Source: Clostridiaceae bacterium
Lineage (GTDB): Bacteria; Bacillota; Clostridia; UMGS1883; JAAYMJ01
Direction of reading: 5' to 3'
Assembly: GCA_012521455.1 (NCBI GenBank)
Contig: JAAYMJ010000374.1
Coordinates: forward strand, 1-6,233
Length of the DNA: 6,233 bases
Shown: positions 1 to 6,083 of the stretch, in pieces
How positions within the stretch are numbered: the first letter of the stretch is position 1
How the letters are laid out: each line of letters starts with the position of its first letter
The notes under the pieces: model-generated
The model's input: the letters and a program-made list of their open reading frames with translations, nothing else
Told to the model about the DNA's origin: nothing
The model's database searches: none
Translations under genes and position numbers: made by a program

Positions 1-1
1 A

Positions 2-340
2 TTCAAAAACTTAAAAGAGGCAGAACTTGCCCAGCAAAATGACGCAGAAGCCATGAAGCTTCTAAATGACTACAACAAGGTAAGAATACAGCTTGTAAAA
101 GAAATCAACGAAACGCAGCCAAGCGAAGAAAGGCTTGAGGAAATCAGGAATATACTAAACGAAGAATATGAAAAGATGGAATCAAACCAGACGCTATCCA
201 ACTTTTTAAAAGCGCAAGCTGAATTTTCACAAATGATTGACAATATGAACGCAATTATCGCCTACTATGTACAAGGACCACAAAAGGACGCGGGCGGTTG
301 CTGCGGTTCAAGCTGCAGCTCATGTTCCAGCTGTGGTTAA
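2..340 (+). CDS. YlbF/YmcA-family (Com_YlbF) regulator, 5' end cut by the window edge, with Cys-rich C-terminus
   Basis: The frame is open from base 2, so the ATG at 53 is probably internal and the true start lies to the left of the window; 112 residues are visible. The visible part is charged, all-helical and coiled-coil-like, with a closing helix (NFLKAQAEFSQMIDNMNAII) that resembles the last helix of Bacillus YlbF and YmcA. It ends in a Gly/Ser linker with five cysteines (CC-GSS-C-SS-C-SS-C) at bases 299-334. In B. subtilis YlbF, YmcA and YaaT (RicF, RicA, RicT) form a cytosolic complex that binds Fe-S clusters, guides RNase Y in mRNA maturation and promotes competence, biofilm and sporulation. 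Position just ahead of mutS matches ymcA, which follows the miaB homologue ymcB in B. subtilis, but the Cys-rich tail is more like YlbF as I recall it, so I give no symbol. The family call is fairly secure; Fe-S binding is inference. Confidence 0.8.
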   Translation, partial: FKNLKEAELAQQNDAEAMKLLNDYNKVRIQLVKEINETQPSEERLEEIRNILNEEYEKMESNQTLSNFLKAQAEFSQMIDNMNAIIAYYVQGPQKDAGGCCGSSCSSCSSCG

Positions 341-365
341 TTAATCGAAAGGGGATTAAAAGTCT

Positions 366-2963
366 ATGGCGACACTTACTCCCATGATGCAGCAGTACAA
401 AAAAATAAAAGAGCAGTATAAAGATGCTATATTAATGTATCGCCTTGGAGACTTTTATGAAATGTTTTTTGAAGACGCAATCATCGCGTCAAGAGAATTG
501 GAAATAACCTTAACAGGCAGGGATTGCGGGCTGGAGGAAAGGGCGCCCATGTGCGGCGTGCCTTTCCATTCCGCCGATACATATATATCAAGGCTTGTAT
601 CTAAGGGATACAAAGTGGCCATTTGCGAGCAGATGGAAGACCCGTCAAAAGCAAAGGGCATTGTAAAGCGGGAAGTTGTAAGGATCATCACCCCCGGCAC
701 AATTTTGGATGAAAACATACTGGATTCAAGAAAGACCAACTACATTGCCTGCATATACAAAAAAGGCGATATTTATTCACTTTCTTACGCCGACATTTCA
801 ACGGGGGAATTTGTGGTCGCAGATTTTAAAAATCCAAAAAATGAAATTACAGGTATTTTATCCCGCATAGACCCTGTTGAAGCGGCGCTAAACATGGAGG
901 CCCTTTCTGATAAAGACATAAAATCCTTTTTTGAAGGCAAAAGCGGGGTTTTGATTTTTAACTATGACGATTTGGCAGTACAAAAAGGGCAGGAAGCGCT
1001 AGCGGAACACTTTGGGGAAAAGCTTGAGAAAATAAAATCCATAAACGAAAATTTGCTTATTTCCGCGGGAGTCTTGATTGCATATTTAATTGAAACTCAA
1101 AAGGCAAACTTAATACATATAAGCGACATAAAAGTAACGTGCGAAAATTCTTTTTTAAATATAGACCCGTCATCGGTCAGAAACTTAGAACTTATTGAAA
1201 CAATGCGCAACAAAGAGAAAAAAGGTTCCCTTTTTTGGGTTTTAGATAAAACGCAGACTAAAATGGGCTCAAGGCTATTAAAAAAATGGCTCCTATACCC
1301 CCTTTTGGACATAACCGAAATAAAAAGGCGGCAGGACGCTGTGGAAGAAGGGGTTATGAAACTTTCCTTAAGGGAAGAAATCAGGGACCATTTAAAATAT
1401 GTGTACGACTTGGAACGGCTTTTGAGCAAGGTATCCGTCGGGACGGTAAACGCAAGGGATTTAATTTCCCTAAAAAACTCCTTGGGCGAGCTTCCCAAAA
1501 TTCATGAGCTTATTAAAAACTTTAAAGCCGATATCTTTGCAAAGTTTTATAGGGATTTTGACCTGCTTTCGGACATTTTTGACTTAATTGACAGGGCGAT
1601 TGTGGATGACCCCCCGGTATCCCTCCGTGACGGTGGTATAATAAAGACGGGATTTGATGAGGAAATCGACCTTCAAAGAAAGGCCATCACCGAAGGCAAG
1701 GACTGGGTTGCCCAAATCGAAAACGAGGAGAGGGAAAAGACCGGCATTAAAAATTTGAAAGTGGGATTTAACAAGGTTTTTGGCTACTACATTGAAGTTT
1801 CATCCTCAAATTTGGGAAAAGTCCCCGATTATTATGTAAGAAAACAGACCATCGCAAACGGGGAAAGGTTTATCACCCAAAAGCTTAAGGATATTGAAAG
1901 CTTAATTTTAGGCGCTGAGGAAAAAATTACAAACTTAGAATACAATGCCTTTTTATATATAAAAGATAAGGTGGCACAGGCCAGCGACAGGATTCAGAAA
2001 ATGGCAAACATACTTGCAAATATTGACGCGGTTTTGGCTTTGGCCTATGTTGCCTCAAAGAATAACTATGTAAAACCCGTTGTCAACAATGGCGAAAATA
2101 TAATTATAAAAGACGGGCGCCACCCTGTTGTTGAACAGACTTTGACGGACTCCCTTTTTGTGCCAAACGACACGTATCTATCCAGTGAGGAGTTTTTGTC
2201 CGTTATAACCGGGCCAAATATGGCGGGAAAATCCACCTATATGCGCCAGTGCGCGCTGATTGTGATTATGGCCCAAATGGGGGGGTTTGTGCCCGCAAGC
2301 TACTGTGAAGTGGGAATTTGCGACAAAATTTTCACCCGCGTTGGCGCAAGCGACGATTTGGCAACGGGGCAGAGCACTTTTATGCTTGAGATGAACGAAG
2401 TATCCGCCATTTTGAAAGGCGCCACCAAAAAAAGCCTCCTCATTTTAGATGAAATCGGCAGGGGGACAAGCACTTTCGACGGCCTTTCAATCGCATGGTC
2501 GGTGATTGAGTACATAGCTTTAAAAATTAAGGCAAAAACCCTTTTCGCGACCCATTACCACGAGCTTACCGAGCTTGAGGGGAAAATTGCCGGCGTTAAA
2601 AACTTGTGCGTTAGCGTAAAACTCCGGGGGGACTACATCACCTTTTTGAGGAAAATAGTCCCTGGGGGCGCAGACAGGAGCTACGGCATTGAGGTTGCAA
2701 AGCTTGCGGGAATACCCAACGAGGTAATCAAGCGGGCGAAAGAAATTCTGCAACAGCTTGAGGAGTCGGATATTAATAAGTCAAAAGACGTAAATATATC
2801 AAGCAAAATCGCAAAAGCCCAGGATGATGAGCTGCAGGTTTCTTTCGGGGATTTTAAAGGGCAAAAAATACTTGAGGAAATCAAAAAAATTGACACAAGC
2901 ACCCTCACTCCCATTGAGGCGTTAAACATACTTTACAGATTAGAAAAATGGGCCAAGGAGTAG
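366..2963 (+). CDS. mutS: DNA mismatch repair ATPase MutS
   Basis: MutS binds mispairs and small loops behind the replication fork, then uses ATP to become a sliding clamp that recruits MutL. At 865 residues it is full length (E. coli 853, B. subtilis about 858). In order: the mismatch-binding domain (about 1-115) with the wedge motif GDFYEMF, whose Phe30 and Glu32 match Phe36 and Glu38 of E. coli; connector (about 120-250); lever and clamp domains (about 260-560); and the ABC-type ATPase (about 565-770) with Walker A GPNMAGKST at 616-624, Walker B LLILDE ending at Asp695-Glu696, the GRGTSTFDG signature after it, and FATHYHEL with His730. A QVSFG sequence at 824-828 resembles the beta-clamp-binding motif of B. 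subtilis MutS. The C-terminus (TPIEALNILYRL) is the usual oligomerisation helix region. The start is supported by GAAAGGGG at 347-354, 11 bases ahead of the ATG. It follows the upstream gene by 25 bases, so co-transcription is likely. I see no missing catalytic residue or frameshift. Confidence 0.99.
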   Translation: MATLTPMMQQYKKIKEQYKDAILMYRLGDFYEMFFEDAIIASRELEITLTGRDCGLEERAPMCGVPFHSADTYISRLVSKGYKVAICEQMEDPSKAKGIVKREVVRIITPGTILDENILDSRKTNYIACIYKKGDIYSLSYADISTGEFVVADFKNPKNEITGILSRIDPVEAALNMEALSDKDIKSFFEGKSGVLIFNYDDLAVQKGQEALAEHFGEKLEKIKSINENLLISAGVLIAYLIETQKANLIHISDIKVTCENSFLNIDPSSVRNLELIETMRNKEKKGSLFWVLDKTQTKMGSRLLKKWLLYPLLDITEIKRRQDAVEEGVMKLSLREEIRDHLKYVYDLERLLSKVSVGTVNARDLISLKNSLGELPKIHELIKNFKADIFAKFYRDFDLLSDIFDLIDRAIVDDPPVSLRDGGIIKTGFDEEIDLQRKAITEGKDWVAQIENEEREKTGIKNLKVGFNKVFGYYIEVSSSNLGKVPDYYVRKQTIANGERFITQKLKDIESLILGAEEKITNLEYNAFLYIKDKVAQASDRIQKMANILANIDAVLALAYVASKNNYVKPVVNNGENIIIKDGRHPVVEQTLTDSLFVPNDTYLSSEEFLSVITGPNMAGKSTYMRQCALIVIMAQMGGFVPASYCEVGICDKIFTRVGASDDLATGQSTFMLEMNEVSAILKGATKKSLLILDEIGRGTSTFDGLSIAWSVIEYIALKIKAKTLFATHYHELTELEGKIAGVKNLCVSVKLRGDYITFLRKIVPGGADRSYGIEVAKLAGIPNEVIKRAKEILQQLEESDINKSKDVNISSKIAKAQDDELQVSFGDFKGQKILEEIKKIDTSTLTPIEALNILYRLEKWAKE
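2955..2960 (+). promoter_or_regulatory. Ribosome binding site of mutL, inside the end of mutS
   Basis: AAGGAG is formed by the Lys and Glu codons that precede the mutS stop codon, 9 bases ahead of the mutL ATG at 2970. This fixes the mutL start. Because the site lies in translated mutS sequence and the genes are only 6 bases apart, translation of the two partners is probably coupled. Confidence 0.8.
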
Positions 2964-2969
2964 TTTTTT

Positions 2970-4847
2970 ATGGGAAGGATACAAGTGTTAGACAGGGCGG
3001 TTTCTGAAAAAATTGCCGCGGGTGAAGTGGTAGAAAGGCCCTCGTCTGTTGTTAAGGAACTATTGGAAAACTCCATTGACGCAGGCTCAACCTACATCAT
3101 TGTTGAAATTAAAAACGGCGGGATATCCTACATCAGGGTTACGGACAACGGCTGCGGTATGGATATGGAAGACGCAACCCGGGCGTTTTTGCGACACGCC
3201 ACAAGCAAGATAAAGTCGGAAGCGGATTTGGAGTCCATACACACATTGGGGTTTAGGGGGGAGGCGCTTTGCTCAATTAGCGCCGTATCCGAAGTCGAGC
3301 TTTTTACTAAAATGAAGGAATTAAGCGACGGAAGTTATGTCAAAATTGTGGGGGGAGAATTAGTTGAGTCAAGTTTGGCAGGCTGCCCCGACGGGACAAC
3401 CATAACAGTTAAAAATTTATTCTTTAACACCCCTGCAAGATTAAAGTTTTTAAAAAAAGACTCGACGGAAGCCGGGTACATAATTGACATTTGCCAAAAA
3501 ATTGCGCTGTCCCATCCTGACATATCAATAAAACTAATAAATAACGGCAAAGAAGTGTTTTTCACTCCCGGGGACAATAATTTAAATAACGCCATTTACG
3601 CAATATACGGGAAAGATTTTGCAAACAATATGGTTGAAGTGAATTATCAAAACAAAGGGATAAGCCTTTATGGCTTTGTAGGGAATGAAAAATTGAGCCG
3701 TCCAAACAAAAGCATGCAGATTTTTTTCGTAAACGGAAGGTATGTCCAAAACAGCGTGTTGTCTTTTGCCCTTTCTGAAAGCTATAAAAACACTCTTATG
3801 ACAGGGAGATTTCCGGTGGGGGTTTTAAACGTTAAAATTAATCCCCTTTTAGTGGACGTAAATGTCCATCCTGCGAAAACCGAAGTGAAATTCGCGCAAG
3901 ACCAGGATATTTATGATTTAGTTTTTTACGGCGTAAAAAATGCGCATTTAAACCAAAAGGACCATTTGGATTTTTCGGATATCAAGGACGCAAACAAAGG
4001 CGCGTTAAAATTTGTAGGAGAGCAGACTGAGGCAAAACAGCAAACACTTTTCACAAAAGCCCGGATAATAAAAGAAGACAAAAGCGCAAGCGTTTTAAGG
4101 GATAATGAATTAAAGGTTAAGGACTCTACACATCAAAGCGGCTCTTTTATAAAGGTTGACATAAATAAATTTTCAAACGGTGAGGAAAAAACACCAAAGA
4201 CCGAAGATGAGAAATACACAATAAAAACTCGGGATGAAACATGGCATGACGGGTTAAAAGGGGAGGCCGGAATTCCTGATTACAAATACGTCGGCCAGCT
4301 TTTTAATACCTACATCATCATTGAAACTGAAAATGAAATGATCATGGTTGACCAGCACGCCGCACATGAAAGGCTTAATTTTGAAAAGCTGAAAGAAGAG
4401 TTTTTGAAAAAAAGTGTCCCGGCCCAGATTTTAATGGTTCCTCAAGTAGTGAACTTAACCAAGGTGGAAATGGATTGCGCAAATCAACACAAAGACACAT
4501 TTTTTAAAATGGGATTTGAAATTGATGATTTTGGCAATAATTCCCTTGTGATAAGGACATCACCTTGTGATATTGATTTTTCCGATGTTGGCGGCGTTTT
4601 TATTGAAATTTTAAACCTGTTTTTAAACCACGCAAAAGAACACATTTCAAACTTCCATGAAGAAGCACTAAAGATGATAGCCTGCAAATCTTCCATAAAA
4701 GCAAACGGAATATTGACAAAGGAAGAAGCAACCCGCCTTGTGGACGATGTTTTTGAAAAAGACTTAAAAAGTTGTCCCCATGGAAGACCCATAATGATAA
4801 CAATGACAAAATACCAGATTGAAAAAATGTTCAAACGCATAGTCTAG
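2970..4847 (+). CDS. mutL: DNA mismatch repair protein MutL, endonuclease-type
   Basis: MutL couples mismatch recognition by MutS to strand nicking and removal. The 625-residue length fits the family (E. coli 615, B. subtilis 627). The N-terminal GHKL ATPase (about 1-330) shows IAAGEVVERP with the catalytic Glu30 and Mg-binding Asn34, DNGCGM at 59-64, HATSKI at 76-81, LGFRGEAL at 93-100, and the NVHPAKTEVKF loop with Lys303. A variable polar linker (about 335-430) follows. The C-terminal domain has DQHAAHERLNFE at 461-472, which matches DQHA(X)2E(X)4E exactly, plus ACKSSIKA from 571 and CPHGRP at 602-607, the metal-site motifs. This is the nicking form found in bacteria without MutH. QILMVP at 486-491 matches the clamp-binding motif known as QEMIVP in B. 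subtilis. The gene starts 6 bases after mutS and ends 24 bases before miaA. The call is secure; endonuclease activity follows from intact motifs. Confidence 0.99.
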   Translation: MGRIQVLDRAVSEKIAAGEVVERPSSVVKELLENSIDAGSTYIIVEIKNGGISYIRVTDNGCGMDMEDATRAFLRHATSKIKSEADLESIHTLGFRGEALCSISAVSEVELFTKMKELSDGSYVKIVGGELVESSLAGCPDGTTITVKNLFFNTPARLKFLKKDSTEAGYIIDICQKIALSHPDISIKLINNGKEVFFTPGDNNLNNAIYAIYGKDFANNMVEVNYQNKGISLYGFVGNEKLSRPNKSMQIFFVNGRYVQNSVLSFALSESYKNTLMTGRFPVGVLNVKINPLLVDVNVHPAKTEVKFAQDQDIYDLVFYGVKNAHLNQKDHLDFSDIKDANKGALKFVGEQTEAKQQTLFTKARIIKEDKSASVLRDNELKVKDSTHQSGSFIKVDINKFSNGEEKTPKTEDEKYTIKTRDETWHDGLKGEAGIPDYKYVGQLFNTYIIIETENEMIMVDQHAAHERLNFEKLKEEFLKKSVPAQILMVPQVVNLTKVEMDCANQHKDTFFKMGFEIDDFGNNSLVIRTSPCDIDFSDVGGVFIEILNLFLNHAKEHISNFHEEALKMIACKSSIKANGILTKEEATRLVDDVFEKDLKSCPHGRPIMITMTKYQIEKMFKRIV

Positions 4848-4871
4848 GAAAGCTTAGAAAGGGGAAGCACC

Positions 4872-5807
4872 ATGCGGAGCCTTCCGCTTATTGTACTTAC
4901 GGGCCCCACGGCGTCGGGGAAAACGAGTCTGGCGATTGAACTTGCGTTAAAGATTGACGCAGAAATTGTTTCAGCCGACTCCATGCAAATATATAAAATG
5001 ATGGATATAGGCACGGCGAAGCCAACCCTTGAGGAAAGAAAAGGAGTCAGGCACCATCTTATTGATATTCTTGAACCGACGCAGAATTTTTCAGTTGCTG
5101 AATACGCAAAACTTGCCCACGGGACAATAGAGGATATAAGGGCCAGGGGTAAAAACGTGATTTTGACCGGCGGCACGATGTTATACATTGATTCGGTTGT
5201 CAGCGGCATAAATTTTGAAACAACCCAAAATGATGAATCCGTAAGGGAGTATTTGTTAAACCTATATAGGGAAAAAGGCAAGGACCACTTATACAATATG
5301 CTTTGCGAAATTGATTCTTTCGCGGCGGGAAAAATTCATCCCAACAACGTAAAGAGGGTAATAAGGGCACTTGAGATAAACCTGCTTACGGGAAAAAACA
5401 AAAAAGAATATGAGGATTCAACAAAACCTAACAAATCTTTTTATAATGAGATATATTTCACCCTTGAATTGGATAGGGCAACACTATATAATAAAATAAA
5501 TGACCGCGTAGACAAGATGGTAAAAGATGGTTTGGTTGAAGAAGTCAAATATCTTTATACGAACAATCTCCTGGGGCAGACGGCACAAATGGGACTGGGG
5601 TATAAAGAAATAATATGCTATTTAAAAGGAATTGCAACATTGGATGACGCGATAAGGATACTAAAGCGCGACACCAGGAGATACGCAAAAAGGCAAATTA
5701 CTTGGCAAAGAAGGAATAAAAGGGCTATAAGGATTGATGCTGCAAGAAGTATGAGTGATATGTTAAATGAGATTTTACAGGAGGTAGGTTATGAAACCAT
5801 CAATTAA
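4872..5807 (+). CDS. miaA: tRNA dimethylallyltransferase MiaA
   Basis: MiaA transfers a dimethylallyl group from dimethylallyl diphosphate to N6 of A37 in tRNAs reading UNN codons, giving i6A37, which MiaB can then methylthiolate. It acts in the cytosol and steadies codon-anticodon pairing. The 311-residue protein is full length. Visible motifs are the P-loop GPTASGKT at 11-18, SADSMQIYK with Asp36 (the base-contacting catalytic aspartate region), DIGTAKPT at 45-52, GGTMLY at 100-105, NVKRVIRALEI, MGLGYKE, and RYAKRQITWQRR near the C-terminus. Two positions look unusual from memory: Met103 where GGTGLY has Gly, and Gln279 where TWFRR or TWLR is common. AAAGGGG at 4858-4864, 7 bases ahead of the ATG, sets the start; the same core precedes mutS. 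The 3' end overlaps hfq by 17 bases, carries the hfq ribosome binding site, and may carry an hfq promoter. Confidence 0.98.
   Translation: MRSLPLIVLTGPTASGKTSLAIELALKIDAEIVSADSMQIYKMMDIGTAKPTLEERKGVRHHLIDILEPTQNFSVAEYAKLAHGTIEDIRARGKNVILTGGTMLYIDSVVSGINFETTQNDESVREYLLNLYREKGKDHLYNMLCEIDSFAAGKIHPNNVKRVIRALEINLLTGKNKKEYEDSTKPNKSFYNEIYFTLELDRATLYNKINDRVDKMVKDGLVEEVKYLYTNNLLGQTAQMGLGYKEIICYLKGIATLDDAIRILKRDTRRYAKRQITWQRRNKRAIRIDAARSMSDMLNEILQEVGYETIN
5464..5492 (+). promoter_or_regulatory. Candidate sigma-A promoter for hfq inside miaA
   Basis: TTGAAT at 5464-5469 and a perfect TATAAT at 5487-5492 are 17 bases apart. The -35 box matches consensus at four of six positions; there is no TG extension ahead of the -10 box. 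Transcription would start near base 5499, leaving a leader of about 290 bases before hfq. In E. coli, hfq is known to have its own promoters within miaA, which makes the location plausible. In AT-rich coding DNA such matches also occur by chance, so this is a candidate only. Confidence 0.3.
5779..5785 (+). promoter_or_regulatory. Ribosome binding site of hfq, inside the end of miaA
   Basis: AGGAGGT, the strongest Shine-Dalgarno sequence in the window, ends 5 bases ahead of the hfq ATG at 5791. It lies within the Gln-Glu-Val codons near the end of miaA. It settles the hfq start despite the overlap with miaA and suggests hfq can be translated efficiently whether or not ribosomes arrive from miaA. 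Confidence 0.85.
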
Positions 5808-6033
5808 TTTACAAGATGTTTTTTTAAATCAAGTCAGGAAAGACAGAAGCCAGGTGGTCATTTATTTAACAAACGGTTTTCAGATAAAAGGGTATATCAG
5901 AGGGTTTGACAGCTTTATTATAATACTTGAGGATGAGGATAAGCAAATGATGATTTATAAACATTCAATTGCTACAATTTCACCTTCTGTTCCCGTTACA
6001 TTTACAGGCGGGCAAAATACTGAAAACAAATAA
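5791..6033 (+). CDS. hfq: RNA chaperone Hfq
   Basis: Hfq is an Sm-like protein that forms a hexameric ring and binds U-rich and A-rich RNA; in many bacteria it helps small RNAs pair with mRNAs. The 80-residue product has the N-terminal helix (SINLQDVFLNQVRKDR) with Gln8, the Sm1 strands (IYLTNGFQIKGYIRGFDSF) with Phe42, and the Sm2 motif IYKHSIATI with Tyr56-Lys57-His58, equivalent to Tyr55-Lys56-His57 of E. coli. The loop EDEDKQ carries one more residue than E. coli and resembles the Bacillus form, as does the MKP start. The rim sequence at 16-19 is RKDR, between E. coli RRER and B. subtilis RKEN as I recall them. The C-terminal tail is only about ten residues, short as in Firmicutes. It overlaps miaA by 17 bases, the classic miaA-hfq pairing. 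Its stop codon shares a base with the ATG of a following mini-ORF. Confidence 0.98.
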   Translation: MKPSINLQDVFLNQVRKDRSQVVIYLTNGFQIKGYIRGFDSFIIILEDEDKQMMIYKHSIATISPSVPVTFTGGQNTENK

Positions 6034-6083
6034 TGAAAATATTGTGTTGCCTCCTATTAGCATACAAAAGGTGTGAAATATAA
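6033..6083 (+). CDS. Possible 16-codon leader mini-ORF between hfq and the next gene
   Basis: The ATG shares its first base with the last base of the hfq stop (TAATG, 6031-6035), and the ORF ends in TAA whose last base is the first base of the next gene's ATG (TAATG, 6081-6085). The peptide would be MKILCCLLLAYKRCEI, a short hydrophobic stretch with three cysteines. I see no Shine-Dalgarno sequence near its ATG, so it could be translated only by ribosomes that terminate on hfq and re-initiate. Its reading would carry ribosomes across the AAAGGTG site (6066-6072) of the next gene. The gap could equally be plain spacer with a chance ORF. No homologue is recognised. Confidence 0.25.
   Translation: MKILCCLLLAYKRCEI

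Noticed and set aside
53..340. The ATG at 53 as the true start of the first gene
   Set aside because: The frame is open back to the window edge, the upstream codons read as helix like the rest, no ribosome binding site precedes base 53 at a proper distance, and the resulting protein would lack the first part of the family domain.
455..739. Open frame of 94 codons on the minus strand within the start of mutS
   Set aside because: It lies wholly opposite a well-conserved part of mutS, has no ribosome binding site or recognisable domain, and its composition (Ser-rich) is that of an antisense shadow.
1097..1498. Open frame of 133 codons on the minus strand opposite the mutS core domain
   Set aside because: It is antisense to certain coding sequence, Ser/Phe/Lys-rich, and shows no family motif. 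The same reasons dismiss the frames at 2300-2515, 2520-2753, 2681-2929, 3335-3595, 4484-4840 and 4600-4809, and the plus-strand out-of-frame one at 1286-1507.
1634..1642. Extended -10 promoter motif TGGTATAAT inside mutS
   Set aside because: There is no acceptable -35 box at the right distance, no gene start follows, and the bases encode an ordinary Gly-Gly-Ile-Ile run.
4844..5296. Open frame of 150 codons on the minus strand opposite miaA
   Set aside because: The length is notable, but the opposite strand carries unmistakable MiaA motifs throughout, and the antisense product has no start signal or known domain.
5906..5924. Perfect TTGACA followed by perfect TATAAT inside hfq
   Set aside because: The boxes are only 7 bases apart, far too close for a sigma-A promoter, and neither has a partner box at 16-18 bases.
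6043..6065. Weak hairpin (GTGTTGC with GCATAC, one bulge) after hfq, considered as a terminator
   Set aside because: The stem is short with a bulge and a wobble pair, the loop is 9 bases, and no T-run follows, so it is not an intrinsic terminator.
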